A stretch of 24,169 nt of DNA from Alphaproteobacteria bacterium (GTDB lineage: Bacteria > Pseudomonadota > Alphaproteobacteria > UBA2136 > UBA6156): positions 1-24,169 of the forward strand of contig JADCGN010000053.1 of assembly GCA_020249005.1 (NCBI GenBank), given 5' to 3'. The position numbers were made by a program, and so were the translations under genes. Shown one piece after another: positions 1-6,935 of this stretch. Under the pieces are notes generated by a model. It had not been told where the DNA came from. It saw nothing but the letters and a program-made list of their open reading frames with translations, and made no database searches. How positions within the stretch are numbered: position 1 is the stretch's first letter; each line of letters begins with the position of its first letter.

Positions 1-1892
1 ACCTCAAGGCCGCCGATTCCCCTACCACCAAAGTGGGCGCAACCCGTGCCGCGGGCTTCACCAGCGCCAAACACCGCGTGCCGATGCGCAGCCTAGCCAA
101 TGCCTTTACGCCCGAAGACGTGCAGGATTTTGTGGCCCGCGTGATGAAATTCTTGGGCCTAACCCAACCGCCCGCCTTCGTGGTGCAACCGAAAATTGAT
201 GGCGTCTCCTTAAGCCTCACCTACGAAAACGGCACGCTGGTGCGCGCGCTCACCCGCGGCGATGGCGAGGAGGGCGAGGATGTGACAGCCAACGTGCGCA
301 ACATCGCCAGTATCCCTTTTCAGCTGCAGCAAGCCCCGTGGCCCGCGTTGGTGGAAATCCGTGGCGAGGTGTACATGGAAAACGCTGCCTTCGCCGCCTT
401 GAACGCCGCCCAAGCCGCCAAGGGCGAAAAGGTGTTTGCCAACCCGCGCAATGCGGCGGCTGGTAGCCTGCGTCAGCTGGATTCCGCCATCACCGCCCAG
501 CGCCCGTTGAATTTTTTTGCTTACAGTCATGGTTTTATTACTGAAGACTTCGATAAATTTGAAGCTGAGAGTGCTTTTTTACAAGCTCTCTCCGGGTGGG
601 GTTTTTCTGTGCCAAACCAATTCACCCAAAAACCAAATAGTGCTGAGGGGTTGTTGGAAGTTTACACAACAGCGGAACAGCAAAGAGCCAGCTTACCTTA
701 TGCAATTGATGGTATCGTTTACAAAATTGACCGAAAAATTCTTCAGCAGCGCCTGGGCGAACTAGCCCGTACCCCCCGCTGGGCGATTGCCCATAAGTTC
801 CCGCCCGAGCAAGCCCGCACCACATTGGAAGCGATTGAAATTCAGGTTGGCCGTACGGGTAAACTCACCCCCGTGGCGCGCCTCACGCCCGTGAACGTGG
901 GTGGCGTGATGGTCAGCAATGCCACGTTGCATAATGAGGATTACATCACGCAACGAGGCATCAGTGTGGGCGATACCGTATGGATTGAACGCGCGGGCGA
1001 TGTCATTCCGCAAGTCGTCGGCGTGGTGAACCCAAGCCCTGGACAGACCAGTGGTTTTGTGTGGCCCACGCACTGCCCCAGTTGCGGCAGCCAAGCGGTG
1101 CGGGAAGCGGGCGAGGCCGATTGGTTTTGCCTCAATCACGCCAGCTGCCCGGCTCAGCTGCACGCCACCTTGGTGCATATGGTCGGGCGCGGCGCGTTTA
1201 ACATCGAGGGCCTGGGCGAGCGCCAGTTGCAGCGGCTGTTGGATGAAAAGATTCTCACCTCGGCCGCCCACCTGTTCACCCTGGCAACCCACCGCGCCAC
1301 GCTGGCGGGTTGGGAAGGTTACGGTGAGAAGTCGCTCAACAACCTGTTCGCCAATCTGGAAAAAGCCAAACGCACCACACTGCCGCGGCTGATTATCGCG
1401 CTGGGGATTCCCCATGTCGGCGAAGCCACCGCCCACGACCTCGCCGCGCATTTCGGCACCTTGGAAGCCTTGCTTGAAGCCGCCGCAGGCGAGGGGGCCG
1501 AAGCCCGGTTCGCGGCCATCGAAGGCATCGGCGGCGTGGTGGCGGCCAGCATCGTGCACACGCTCAATCTGCCTGCCAACCAGGAGCTGCTGGCCGCCTG
1601 GCAAGCCGCCGGCGTGGTGGCCGAACCCTATGCGGCGGCGCCCAAGCAGCAGGGCTTCTTTACCGGGAAAGTGGTGGTGCTGACCGGCACGTTGAATACC
1701 CTCACCCGCGCCGAAGCCAAGGCCCGCCTGCAAGCCCAGGGTGCCAAGGTGACGGGCAGTGTGAGTGCCAGCACCGATTATCTCATCGCAGGCGCCGAAG
1801 CGGGGAGCAAGCTGAAAGACGCCGAGCGCCTGGGCGTGGCGGTATTGGATGAGGCGGAACTTTTGGTGAAGTTAAACAACGTATCAAAATAG
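1..1892 (+). CDS. ligA: NAD-dependent DNA ligase LigA, 5'-truncated by window edge
   Basis: LigA seals 5'-phosphate/3'-hydroxyl nicks using NAD+ during replication and repair. The open frame (codons starting at base 3) runs back through the window edge, so roughly the first 60-70 residues are missing. The GTG at 33 is internal, because the SPTT-KVGA residues upstream of it and across it already match the family. Visible parts in order: the adenylation-site KIDG with the catalytic lysine codon at 192-194; TRGDGEEGEDVT, matching the nucleotide-binding domain; an OB-fold; a four-cysteine zinc finger (CPSCG...C...C, about 1075-1150); helix-hairpin-helix repeats rich in GIG/GEG; and a C-terminal BRCT domain from about 1650 (VVLTGTLNTLTRAEA). 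All hallmark residues are intact. Bases 510-750 are clearly AT-richer than the rest of the gene (lines 541-600 and 661-720 are about 45% and 42% GC, against 72% at 241-300), although conserved residues such as LPYAIDGIVYKID are kept. Confidence 0.97.
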   Translation, partial: LKAADSPTTKVGATRAAGFTSAKHRVPMRSLANAFTPEDVQDFVARVMKFLGLTQPPAFVVQPKIDGVSLSLTYENGTLVRALTRGDGEEGEDVTANVRNIASIPFQLQQAPWPALVEIRGEVYMENAAFAALNAAQAAKGEKVFANPRNAAAGSLRQLDSAITAQRPLNFFAYSHGFITEDFDKFEAESAFLQALSGWGFSVPNQFTQKPNSAEGLLEVYTTAEQQRASLPYAIDGIVYKIDRKILQQRLGELARTPRWAIAHKFPPEQARTTLEAIEIQVGRTGKLTPVARLTPVNVGGVMVSNATLHNEDYITQRGISVGDTVWIERAGDVIPQVVGVVNPSPGQTSGFVWPTHCPSCGSQAVREAGEADWFCLNHASCPAQLHATLVHMVGRGAFNIEGLGERQLQRLLDEKILTSAAHLFTLATHRATLAGWEGYGEKSLNNLFANLEKAKRTTLPRLIIALGIPHVGEATAHDLAAHFGTLEALLEAAAGEGAEARFAAIEGIGGVVAASIVHTLNLPANQELLAAWQAAGVVAEPYAAAPKQQGFFTGKVVVLTGTLNTLTRAEAKARLQAQGAKVTGSVSASTDYLIAGAEAGSKLKDAERLGVAVLDEAELLVKLNNVSK

Positions 1893-1894
1893 GC

Positions 1895-1928
1895 GAGCGC
1901 CCCGGGGTGATCAAGTCCCGGAGCGCTC
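1895..1928. terminator. GC-rich hairpin just after ligA stop
   Basis: GAGCGC pairs with GCGCTC, and after a C/A mismatch CCGGG pairs with CCCGG, leaving a loop of about 10 bases. The hairpin begins two bases after the ligA stop. On the plus strand no U-run follows. On the minus strand the stem is followed by GCCTATTTTG, so it may end transcription in either direction between the convergent ligA and rpsB genes. Confidence 0.5.
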
Positions 1929-2246
1929 TGTGCATAAGAGTGCGAAGGCAGAAGATTCTTGTCCTCGAGGTTCCTTGGCTCATGCCCCCGCAGGGGCATT
2001 ACGAGGCTCCTTTCACAAAGCCCCAAAACAACGAAACAGAACCTTGCCTCACATCCAGGTGACGCTGCCCTTGAGTTCCCCCTCGCATGGTGCAATGGGT
2101 TATGAGGCGGGCGTTTCAAGGCCAACCAGGGGTCAGTCCGTCATAAGTCACGTTCGCCTACAACGTGCTTCAGGCGCTGGAGTTTCTGCACTCTTTTGCA
2201 ACACGGCTGCTACACAGCAACCGATGGGAAAACGCTGCGGTGTTGT
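1929..2246. other. Gene-free structured gap between ligA and rpsB
   Basis: No convincing protein gene lies here; the frames that cross it resemble no protein family I know. A strong stem-loop sits at 1982-1999 (ATGCCCC/GGGGCAT with a four-base loop), enclosed by CCTCG at 1963-1967 and CGAGG at 2002-2006. With the flanking hairpins at 1895 and 2247, the whole gap could be a long 3' region of rpsB or encode a small RNA. I compared it by eye with tmRNA, SRP RNA, RNase P RNA, 6S RNA and tRNA landmarks and could not assign it to any. Confidence 0.35.
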
Positions 2247-2279
2247 GGCCCCGCCAGAAGGATAACGTTCTGCGGGGCC
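2247..2279 (-). terminator. Hairpin downstream of rpsB
   Basis: Just past the rpsB stop, GGCCCCG pairs with CGGGGCC and, after a one-base bulge, CAGAA pairs with TTCTG around an eight-base loop. Read on the minus strand, no U-run follows immediately (ACAACACCGC), but a TTTT lies about 15 bases on. It could be a terminator or a 3'-end stabilising stem. Confidence 0.6.
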
Positions 2280-2290
2280 GACAATCGGGG

Positions 2291-3238
2291 TTAGGCTTGC
2301 GGGGCGGCCGCCGCAGCTTCGGCCGCGGCTTCGGCCTGCACGGCCGCTTGGGCGGCCTTGCTCAGCGTCACCGTGGCCTGCTTGCCGCCACGCGGGCCGC
2401 GCGGGGCTTGACCTTCGCCGCTGGCCGTCGGCTGGCTGGCCGCCAGCTGCTGGTGCAGCACTTGGCCGCTCTTCACGCTTTCGGCGCACAGCTTGGCATA
2501 GAGGCTCAGCGCGCGGGTGCTGTCGTCGTTGCCCGGCACAATGTAGGTTACGCCCTGCGGATTGGCGTTGGTGTCCACAATCCCCACCACCGGGATGCCC
2601 AGGCACTTGGCCTCATCCACGGCAATCTTGTCTTCCATGACCGAAAGCACCACCACCAGGTCGGGCAGGCCGGCCATGGTCACAATCCCACCCAGCACGC
2701 GGTGCAGGTTGTCACGCTCGCGGGTGCGCATCAGGCGCTCTTTTTTGGTCAGGTGGGCCAGCGGGTCTTTAATTGCGGCCACTTGGGGGGCCAGGTCGGC
2801 CAGCTGCTCGGGCGTGGTGGCCTTGGCCTTCAGTTCGGCAATTTGGGCGGCGGCCGCTTCGCTGGCCTTGAAGCCCTCATCCAGCTCACGCAGGCGCTTG
2901 ATGCTCTGGCCAACCGTCTTCCAGTTGGTCATCAGGCCACCCAGCCAGCGGTGGTTGATGTAGTACTGGCCGCAGCTTTCGGCGGCTTCCTTCACCAATT
3001 GCTGGGCGTTGGGGCGGGTGCCGACAAACAGCACGCGGCCGCCGCGGGCGGCGGTGGCTTCAATCGCAGCCAGGGCGGTGTAGAGCATCGGCACGGTTTG
3101 TTGCAGGTCAATCACATGGATGCCGTTGCGGGTGCCATAGATGTAGCTCTTCAGCTTGGGGTTCCAACGGAAGCTGCGGTGCCCAAAATGCACCCCGGCA
3201 GCGAGCAGTTCGCTCATGGTAAAACTTGGTAAAGCCAT
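2291..3238 (-). CDS. rpsB: 30S ribosomal protein S2
   Basis: S2 binds the head/body junction of the 30S subunit and is needed for S1 recruitment. The 315-residue product begins MALPSFTMSELLAAGVHFGH, followed by the conserved WNPK, GIHVIDL, VLFVGT, NHRWLGGLMTNW and LPDLVVVLSV...A..EA..LGIPVVGIVDTN blocks. The start is supported by AAAGGG eight bases upstream. About 55 C-terminal residues are Gly/Arg/Gln- then Ala/Glu-rich, an extension beyond the compact (~240-residue) form; such tails are seen in several alphaproteobacteria. It is transcribed alone. The tsf gene (EF-Ts), which normally follows rpsB, is absent: downstream lie only hairpins and the convergent ligA. It has its own promoter and a leader of about 130 bases that may serve autoregulation. 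Confidence 0.98.
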   Translation of the reverse strand: MALPSFTMSELLAAGVHFGHRSFRWNPKLKSYIYGTRNGIHVIDLQQTVPMLYTALAAIEATAARGGRVLFVGTRPNAQQLVKEAAESCGQYYINHRWLGGLMTNWKTVGQSIKRLRELDEGFKASEAAAAQIAELKAKATTPEQLADLAPQVAAIKDPLAHLTKKERLMRTRERDNLHRVLGGIVTMAGLPDLVVVLSVMEDKIAVDEAKCLGIPVVGIVDTNANPQGVTYIVPGNDDSTRALSLYAKLCAESVKSGQVLHQQLAASQPTASGEGQAPRGPRGGKQATVTLSKAAQAAVQAEAAAEAAAAAPQA

Positions 3239-3267
3239 AGTTTTGGCCCTTTCTCTTGGTTTGTTAT

Positions 3268-3289
3268 GGGTAACCTTGGCGGTTATCCC
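3268..3289 (-). promoter_or_regulatory. Stem-loop in rpsB leader
   Basis: GGGTAACC and GGTTATCCC pair with a single bulged base around a five-base loop, about 30 bases upstream of the rpsB start. S2 controls its own synthesis through leader RNA in E. coli; a similar role here is inferred from position only. Confidence 0.35.
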
Positions 3290-3371
3290 AGCTTCCCTTC
3301 GGCCCGAACCCAGATGGGAACCAAGCAGCCAAAGGTGGCGTTTTCAGCCTCTTTACAGGGCCGATGAGAGG

Positions 3372-3401
3372 CGTATGGTGCAAGTCCCCTAGGCTTGTCA
3401 A
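3372..3401 (-). promoter_or_regulatory. Predicted promoter of rpsB
   Basis: On the minus strand TTGACA (3401-3396, a perfect -35) is followed after 18 bases by CATACG (3377-3372, a partial -10). Transcription would begin near 3365, giving a leader of about 127 bases. The -35 lies in the palindrome AGGCTTGTCAAGCCT (3391-3405), a possible operator. Confidence 0.55.
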
Positions 3402-3461
3402 GCCTTTCGAGTGTAACACCACCGCGTTTTTCCTTAACCCGCCGCCTCCGGAGAGCGCACC

Positions 3462-3842
3462 ATGTCCGAGCTGCGTATTTACCGTTATGTCGCCACCGCC
3501 TCAGGTCCTGCCGGCTTGCCCATGCAGGATATGGGCTTCTATTCCTATGAAGAGGGGCCCTGGGAACTGGGGTACCAACAGGTTCGGCATACCCAAGCCG
3601 AAACTTCCGGTGAAACCTACAATCGCTTCAATAATCTGCAGAGCGATTTCTGGGAGTTGCTGCAGTTTCAAGCGGTTGCACTCAGTAGCGTACCTGCCGA
3701 GGTGCAAGCGCTGGCGCCGCCCGCACCGGGCCAATGGTACTACGCGGAAAGTACCCTGATGGGCCCGCAACCATGCCGCCAGCCCTGGTGGCCGTTTCAG
3801 CGCTTGCTTATGGCGTTCGGCCTCGCCCCGTTGCCACGCTAA
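3462..3842 (+). CDS. Hypothetical protein, 126 residues
   Basis: I do not recognise this family. The start ATG has GGAG at a normal distance upstream (CCGGAGAGCGCACC). The gene lies divergent from rpsB and ends just before a strong terminator, so it is likely a single-gene unit. The protein has no signal peptide or membrane segment. Its first half is rich in Tyr, Phe and Trp (RIYRYVATA, MGFYSYEEGPWELGYQQ) with a central acidic and Gln-rich part (NNLQSDFWELLQFQ). The C-terminus is Pro/Trp/Arg-rich (PCRQPWWPFQRLL). GC content and codon use match the neighbours. It is probably cytoplasmic; no function is proposed. Confidence 0.7.
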   Translation: MSELRIYRYVATASGPAGLPMQDMGFYSYEEGPWELGYQQVRHTQAETSGETYNRFNNLQSDFWELLQFQAVALSSVPAEVQALAPPAPGQWYYAESTLMGPQPCRQPWWPFQRLLMAFGLAPLPR

Positions 3843-3857
3843 GTGCTCGCTCGTTAA

Positions 3858-3889
3858 ACCGCCCTTGGTCAATGCAGACCAAGGGCGGT
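3858..3889. terminator. Strong bidirectional terminator
   Basis: ACCGCCCTTGGTC pairs perfectly with GACCAAGGGCGGT (13 bp) around the loop AATGCA, followed on the plus strand by TCGTTTGTGGTT. It lies between the plus-strand hypothetical gene and the 3' end of the minus-strand co-polymerase gene, so it can serve both. Confidence 0.85.
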
Positions 3890-3912
3890 CGTTTGTGGTT
3901 AATTGAGTGCGG

Positions 3913-5472
3913 CTATTCCAGGTTGGCGCGCAGCGCAGCCTGCCGTAGCCAGCCACCCAGGCGTGGGGCAACCCAACCCACAGAGTCCGCCAGATGACCC
4001 AGCAGCTGGCGGCGGGAAGGCTGGTGCCGCAGGTTCAGCACCACGCCTTGAATCGGCGCGCCGGCCAGCAGCAGTTGGTCGGCCGCCTGCTTCAGCACAT
4101 GCTGCGGGGTACGGCCGGCATCTGCCACCAGCACCACCCGCCCGGCATGGGTGGCCAGCGTCACGGCATCGATGTTGCCGCGGTTGGTGGCGGCCAAGGG
4201 GGAGGCATCAATCACCACCGTATCAGCCTGGTGGCCCAGCACGTCGAGCAAGGCAGGCAGCCCGCCCTGTTCGGCCAAGCTTTGCAAGGTGGCGCTGTGG
4301 CGTGGGGCCGCCAGGGCTTTGAGCGGCTGTTGCCCCACCGGGCGCAATGCGTTCCACGCCCCCTTGCCGGTGGGGAGGGCCCAGGTGCCGTCGCCCAACA
4401 ACAGGCGCTCGCTCAAGGTGCGGTCACGTAGGTTAAGGTCGGCCACAATCGCCTGCTTGCCGTCGTGCGCCGCCTTTTCAGCCAGCAACAGCGCCAAGGT
4501 GGAGGCACCTTCGCCCCCCAGCGGCCCCACCACCACCAGCGGCCCGCGCAAGTTGCGCAGCACCGCGCGGCCCAGGCGGGAAATTTCGCTAAAATTGGCT
4601 GGCGCCAAGGCCTTACCCCCGGCATTCACCACGCTGCCGTTGGGTCCCAGCGCCAGATCATTCAGCCATGGCAATTGCCCGACCACGGTTAAACCCGTCA
4701 AGGCTTGGGCTTCGGCCACCGTCTCCACGGTGGGGCTCCAGCGGCGGCGGGTATGGTGGGCCAACCACGCCAAACCACCCCCCACCAAAGCGCCACTCAA
4801 CACCCACAGCACCCAACGGGTTGGCCCTTGCAGCGGCTCCTCCACCCGCGCGCCCTGAGCATCAGCAAACCACAGCAAGGCTTGGCTGCCCTGTTGGCCA
4901 AACGCAGAATTGAGCATCCTTAAGTCACTCTGGTACTGAGCAACGGCAGCAAGGCTACGACTACGCATTTCACTTTGAACTGGATTAAGCGGAGCAGGGA
5001 GTGCATCAAGTGTTACCAAATCAGCCTGCGCTTCACTTAACAACTGCTCCACTCTCATCCGCTCGGGCGCCAATAAAGCCTGAATGAAATTGTATCCGAG
5101 CGTCTCAGTCATTTGTGCCAAGCCTATTGGGCTTTTTGCACGAATACCAATTTCTAACAAATAATTGTTTTCTATTCTTAAAGTAATTTGAGCTGGGGTC
5201 AGCGGCGGACGGGCATTGGGGGCGCTGTCGGCCAGCACGTCCGGGGCGGTCAGCGCCGCCCACAGCGCCTGCCGGTGGCCGGGGGCGCTGATCCGCTGGA
5301 GCAGGGGGGCCCGCGCCGCATCGGCCTGCAGCTGCAGCAACACCCGGCCGGTGTATTGAGGCGGGTTGGTAAAGGCTAGCCACCCGGCCAACAACGCGCC
5401 AAACAGGGCCGGTAAGCCCACGCTGCGGCGGTAACGCCAGCCTTCGGCCAGAGCAATCAACAGGGTGTTCAT
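3913..5472 (-). CDS. Wzz/BY-kinase-like polysaccharide co-polymerase with degenerate Walker A
   Basis: The 519-residue protein has the layout of fused chain-length determinant / bacterial tyrosine kinase proteins of exopolysaccharide export. There is an inner-membrane helix at about 18-34, a periplasmic domain to about 215, a second helix at about 218-237, a basic stop-transfer (HHTRRR), then a cytoplasmic ATPase-like domain. In that domain the Walker A equivalent is GPLGGEGAST (316-325), with alanine where the ATP-binding lysine belongs. A Walker A'-like ADLNLR (344-349) and Walker B VVIDASPL (419-426) are present. The usual C-terminal tyrosine cluster is absent. The ATG at 5472 is chosen because it precedes the first membrane helix and has AAGG upstream; the longer frame to 6021 runs back over rplK. 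Bases 4905-5195, encoding part of the periplasmic domain, are AT-rich. No glycosyltransferase or export genes adjoin it. Confidence 0.8.
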   Translation of the reverse strand: MNTLLIALAEGWRYRRSVGLPALFGALLAGWLAFTNPPQYTGRVLLQLQADAARAPLLQRISAPGHRQALWAALTAPDVLADSAPNARPPLTPAQITLRIENNYLLEIGIRAKSPIGLAQMTETLGYNFIQALLAPERMRVEQLLSEAQADLVTLDALPAPLNPVQSEMRSRSLAAVAQYQSDLRMLNSAFGQQGSQALLWFADAQGARVEEPLQGPTRWVLWVLSGALVGGGLAWLAHHTRRRWSPTVETVAEAQALTGLTVVGQLPWLNDLALGPNGSVVNAGGKALAPANFSEISRLGRAVLRNLRGPLVVVGPLGGEGASTLALLLAEKAAHDGKQAIVADLNLRDRTLSERLLLGDGTWALPTGKGAWNALRPVGQQPLKALAAPRHSATLQSLAEQGGLPALLDVLGHQADTVVIDASPLAATNRGNIDAVTLATHAGRVVLVADAGRTPQHVLKQAADQLLLAGAPIQGVVLNLRHQPSRRQLLGHLADSVGWVAPRLGGWLRQAALRANLE

Positions 5473-5499
5473 GCGCCTTACGCTTTCTTTTGTGGCAGT

Positions 5500-5527
5500 A
5501 TTATAAGGAAGCCGCCCCCAATACCAG
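5500..5527 (-). promoter_or_regulatory. Predicted promoter of the co-polymerase gene
   Basis: A perfect TATAAT (minus strand, 5505-5500) lies 27 bases before the ATG, with a weak -35 CTGGTA (5527-5522) 16 bases further upstream. A short leader of about 20 bases is predicted. Confidence 0.5.
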
Positions 5528-5646
5528 CCAAGTGCCCGTGCTTTAAGCGCTTGACTTTCCCACCCATTGGTGCCAAACGGCACCCACTGCCCCCCGCGCA
5601 ACATCGGGCCTGGGTAGGAGTTCGAAACAACGAGAAAGCTGCTGTT

Positions 5647-6078
5647 ATGGCAAAGAAAATTGTCGGCTTTATTAAGCTGCAAGTGCCCAGCGGCCAAGCC
5701 AACCCCGCCCCGCCGGTGGGCCCCGCGCTTGGTCAGAAGGGTCTCAACATCATGGAATTCTGCAAGGCCTTCAACGCGGCCACGCAGGCCCCCAAGTTTG
5801 CTCCAGGCACGCCCGTGCCGGTGATCATCACCGCCTACGCCGACCGGACCTTTACCTTCGAGCTGAAGACCCCGCCCGCTAGTTGGTACCTGCTGCAGGC
5901 CGCCAAACTGCAAAAGGGCGCCAAAACCCCCAATGTCCCGGTGGGCAAGGTGAAGCGCGCCGAGGTGAAGAAAATCGCCGAAGCCAAGATGGCTGACCTC
6001 AACGCCAACACCGTTGAGCAAGCCATGAAGATTATCGAAGGCAGCGCCCGTTCCATGGGCCTGACCGTAATCGACTAA
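5647..6078 (+). CDS. rplK: 50S ribosomal protein L11
   Basis: L11 forms part of the GTPase-associated centre of the 50S subunit and is needed for the RelA stringent response. The 143-residue product begins MAKKIVGFIKLQVPSGQANP and has the N-terminal VGPALGQKGLNIMEFCKAFN block, the linker TPPASWYLLQAA, and the C-terminal 23S-binding NANTVEQAMKIIEGSARSMGL. Length equals the family norm (~142). The upstream frame extends to 5551, but the family start and a GAGAAAG at normal spacing support 5647. It is followed after 14 bases by rplA. secE/nusG, the usual upstream partners, are absent; the divergent co-polymerase gene lies there instead. Confidence 0.98.
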   Translation: MAKKIVGFIKLQVPSGQANPAPPVGPALGQKGLNIMEFCKAFNAATQAPKFAPGTPVPVIITAYADRTFTFELKTPPASWYLLQAAKLQKGAKTPNVPVGKVKRAEVKKIAEAKMADLNANTVEQAMKIIEGSARSMGLTVID

Positions 6079-6092
6079 GGAGGAGCACGACG

Positions 6093-6824
6093 ATGGCGAC
6101 CAAGACTGCTGCCCCCAAGGCGAAAAAATCGACCGGCAAGCCCGAAAGCAAGGCCAAGAAGGTCATTCCGGCCTACGACAAGCAAAAGCTCTACAGCCTC
6201 ACCGAGGCCCTGCAGCTGATTGCCCAAATGCCCAAAGTCAAGTTCGATGAAACCTTGGATGTGGCGCTGAAGCTGGGTGTGGACCCCAAATACAATGACC
6301 AAATGGTCCGCGGCGTGGTGGCCTTGCCCCACGGCACCGGCAAAACCGTGCGCGTGGCCGTGGCGGCCAAGAAGCCGAGCGACATCGCCGACGCCAAAGC
6401 CGCCGGTGCTGATGTGGCCGGTGAAGCCGACCTGATCGCCGCCATTGAAGCGGGCACCATCAACTTCGACAAGCTGGTGGCAACGCCGGACATGATGCCC
6501 GCGCTCGGGAAAGTGGCGCGCATCCTGGGCCCCAAGGGCCTGATGCCGAACCCGAAACTCGGTACCGTGACGCCCAACGTGGCCCAAGCGGTGAAGGCGC
6601 TGAAAGGCGGCCAGATCGAGTTCAAGGTGGAAAAGGCCGGGATCCTGCACGCAGGGATCGGCAAGCGCAGCTTCGGCGACAAAAAGCTGGCCGAAAACCT
6701 GCAAGCCCTGGTGGCGGCCGTCAAGGCGGCCAAGCCCAGCGGCGCCAAGGGCAACTACATGCTGCGCCTCACCATCTCCGGCACCATGACGCCGGGCGTG
6801 AAGGTGGATTTGAGCAGCCTCTAG
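6093..6824 (+). CDS. rplA: 50S ribosomal protein L1
   Basis: L1 forms the mobile L1 stalk that escorts deacylated tRNA from the ribosome, and in many bacteria represses its own mRNA. The 243-residue product has an Ala/Lys-rich N-terminal extension (~25 residues) before YSLTEALQLI. It then shows the conserved FDETLDVALKLGVDP, VALPHGTGK, ATPDMMPALGKVARILGPKGLMPNPKLGTV and C-terminal LTISGTMTPGVKVD blocks. The Shine-Dalgarno AAGGAGGAG is strong. A terminator follows directly, so the operon is only rplKA; rplJ and rplL, which usually follow, are elsewhere. Confidence 0.98.
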   Translation: MATKTAAPKAKKSTGKPESKAKKVIPAYDKQKLYSLTEALQLIAQMPKVKFDETLDVALKLGVDPKYNDQMVRGVVALPHGTGKTVRVAVAAKKPSDIADAKAAGADVAGEADLIAAIEAGTINFDKLVATPDMMPALGKVARILGPKGLMPNPKLGTVTPNVAQAVKALKGGQIEFKVEKAGILHAGIGKRSFGDKKLAENLQALVAAVKAAKPSGAKGNYMLRLTISGTMTPGVKVDLSSL

Positions 6825-6842
6825 GCGGCTTCATCCAACCAT

Positions 6843-6868
6843 AAAGGCGGCCCACACGGCCGCCTTTT
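6843..6868 (+). terminator. Rho-independent terminator of rplKA
   Basis: AAAGGCGGCC and GGCCGCCTTT form a 10-bp stem around the loop CACAC, ending in TTTT. It begins 18 bases after the rplA stop and separates rplKA from fabG. Confidence 0.9.
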
Positions 6869-6935
6869 GCATTGGCAGTGGGTTTGACGCCGTCCATCCT
6901 TCGCGGCAGTTTCCGGCCAACAAGGAGAAACCCTC

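Noticed and set aside
762..1733. 323-codon open frame on the minus strand opposite ligA
   Set aside because: It mirrors ligA codons in a GC-rich gene and has no recognisable domain.
33..1892. GTG at 33 as a ligA start
   Set aside because: Codons before it already match conserved LigA residues, so the gene simply runs in from outside the window.
2165..3232. 355-codon open frame opposite rpsB
   Set aside because: Antisense shadow of rpsB; Gly/His/Leu-rich sequence with no domain and no ribosome-binding site.
5473..6021. N-terminal extension of the co-polymerase gene to 6021
   Set aside because: It would be antisense to rplK. The ATG at 5472 directly precedes the first membrane helix and lies downstream of a TATAAT.
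6884..6912. Possible fabG promoter, TTGACG with CAGTTT 17 bases later
   Set aside because: The -10 matches the consensus in only two positions; not enough to call.
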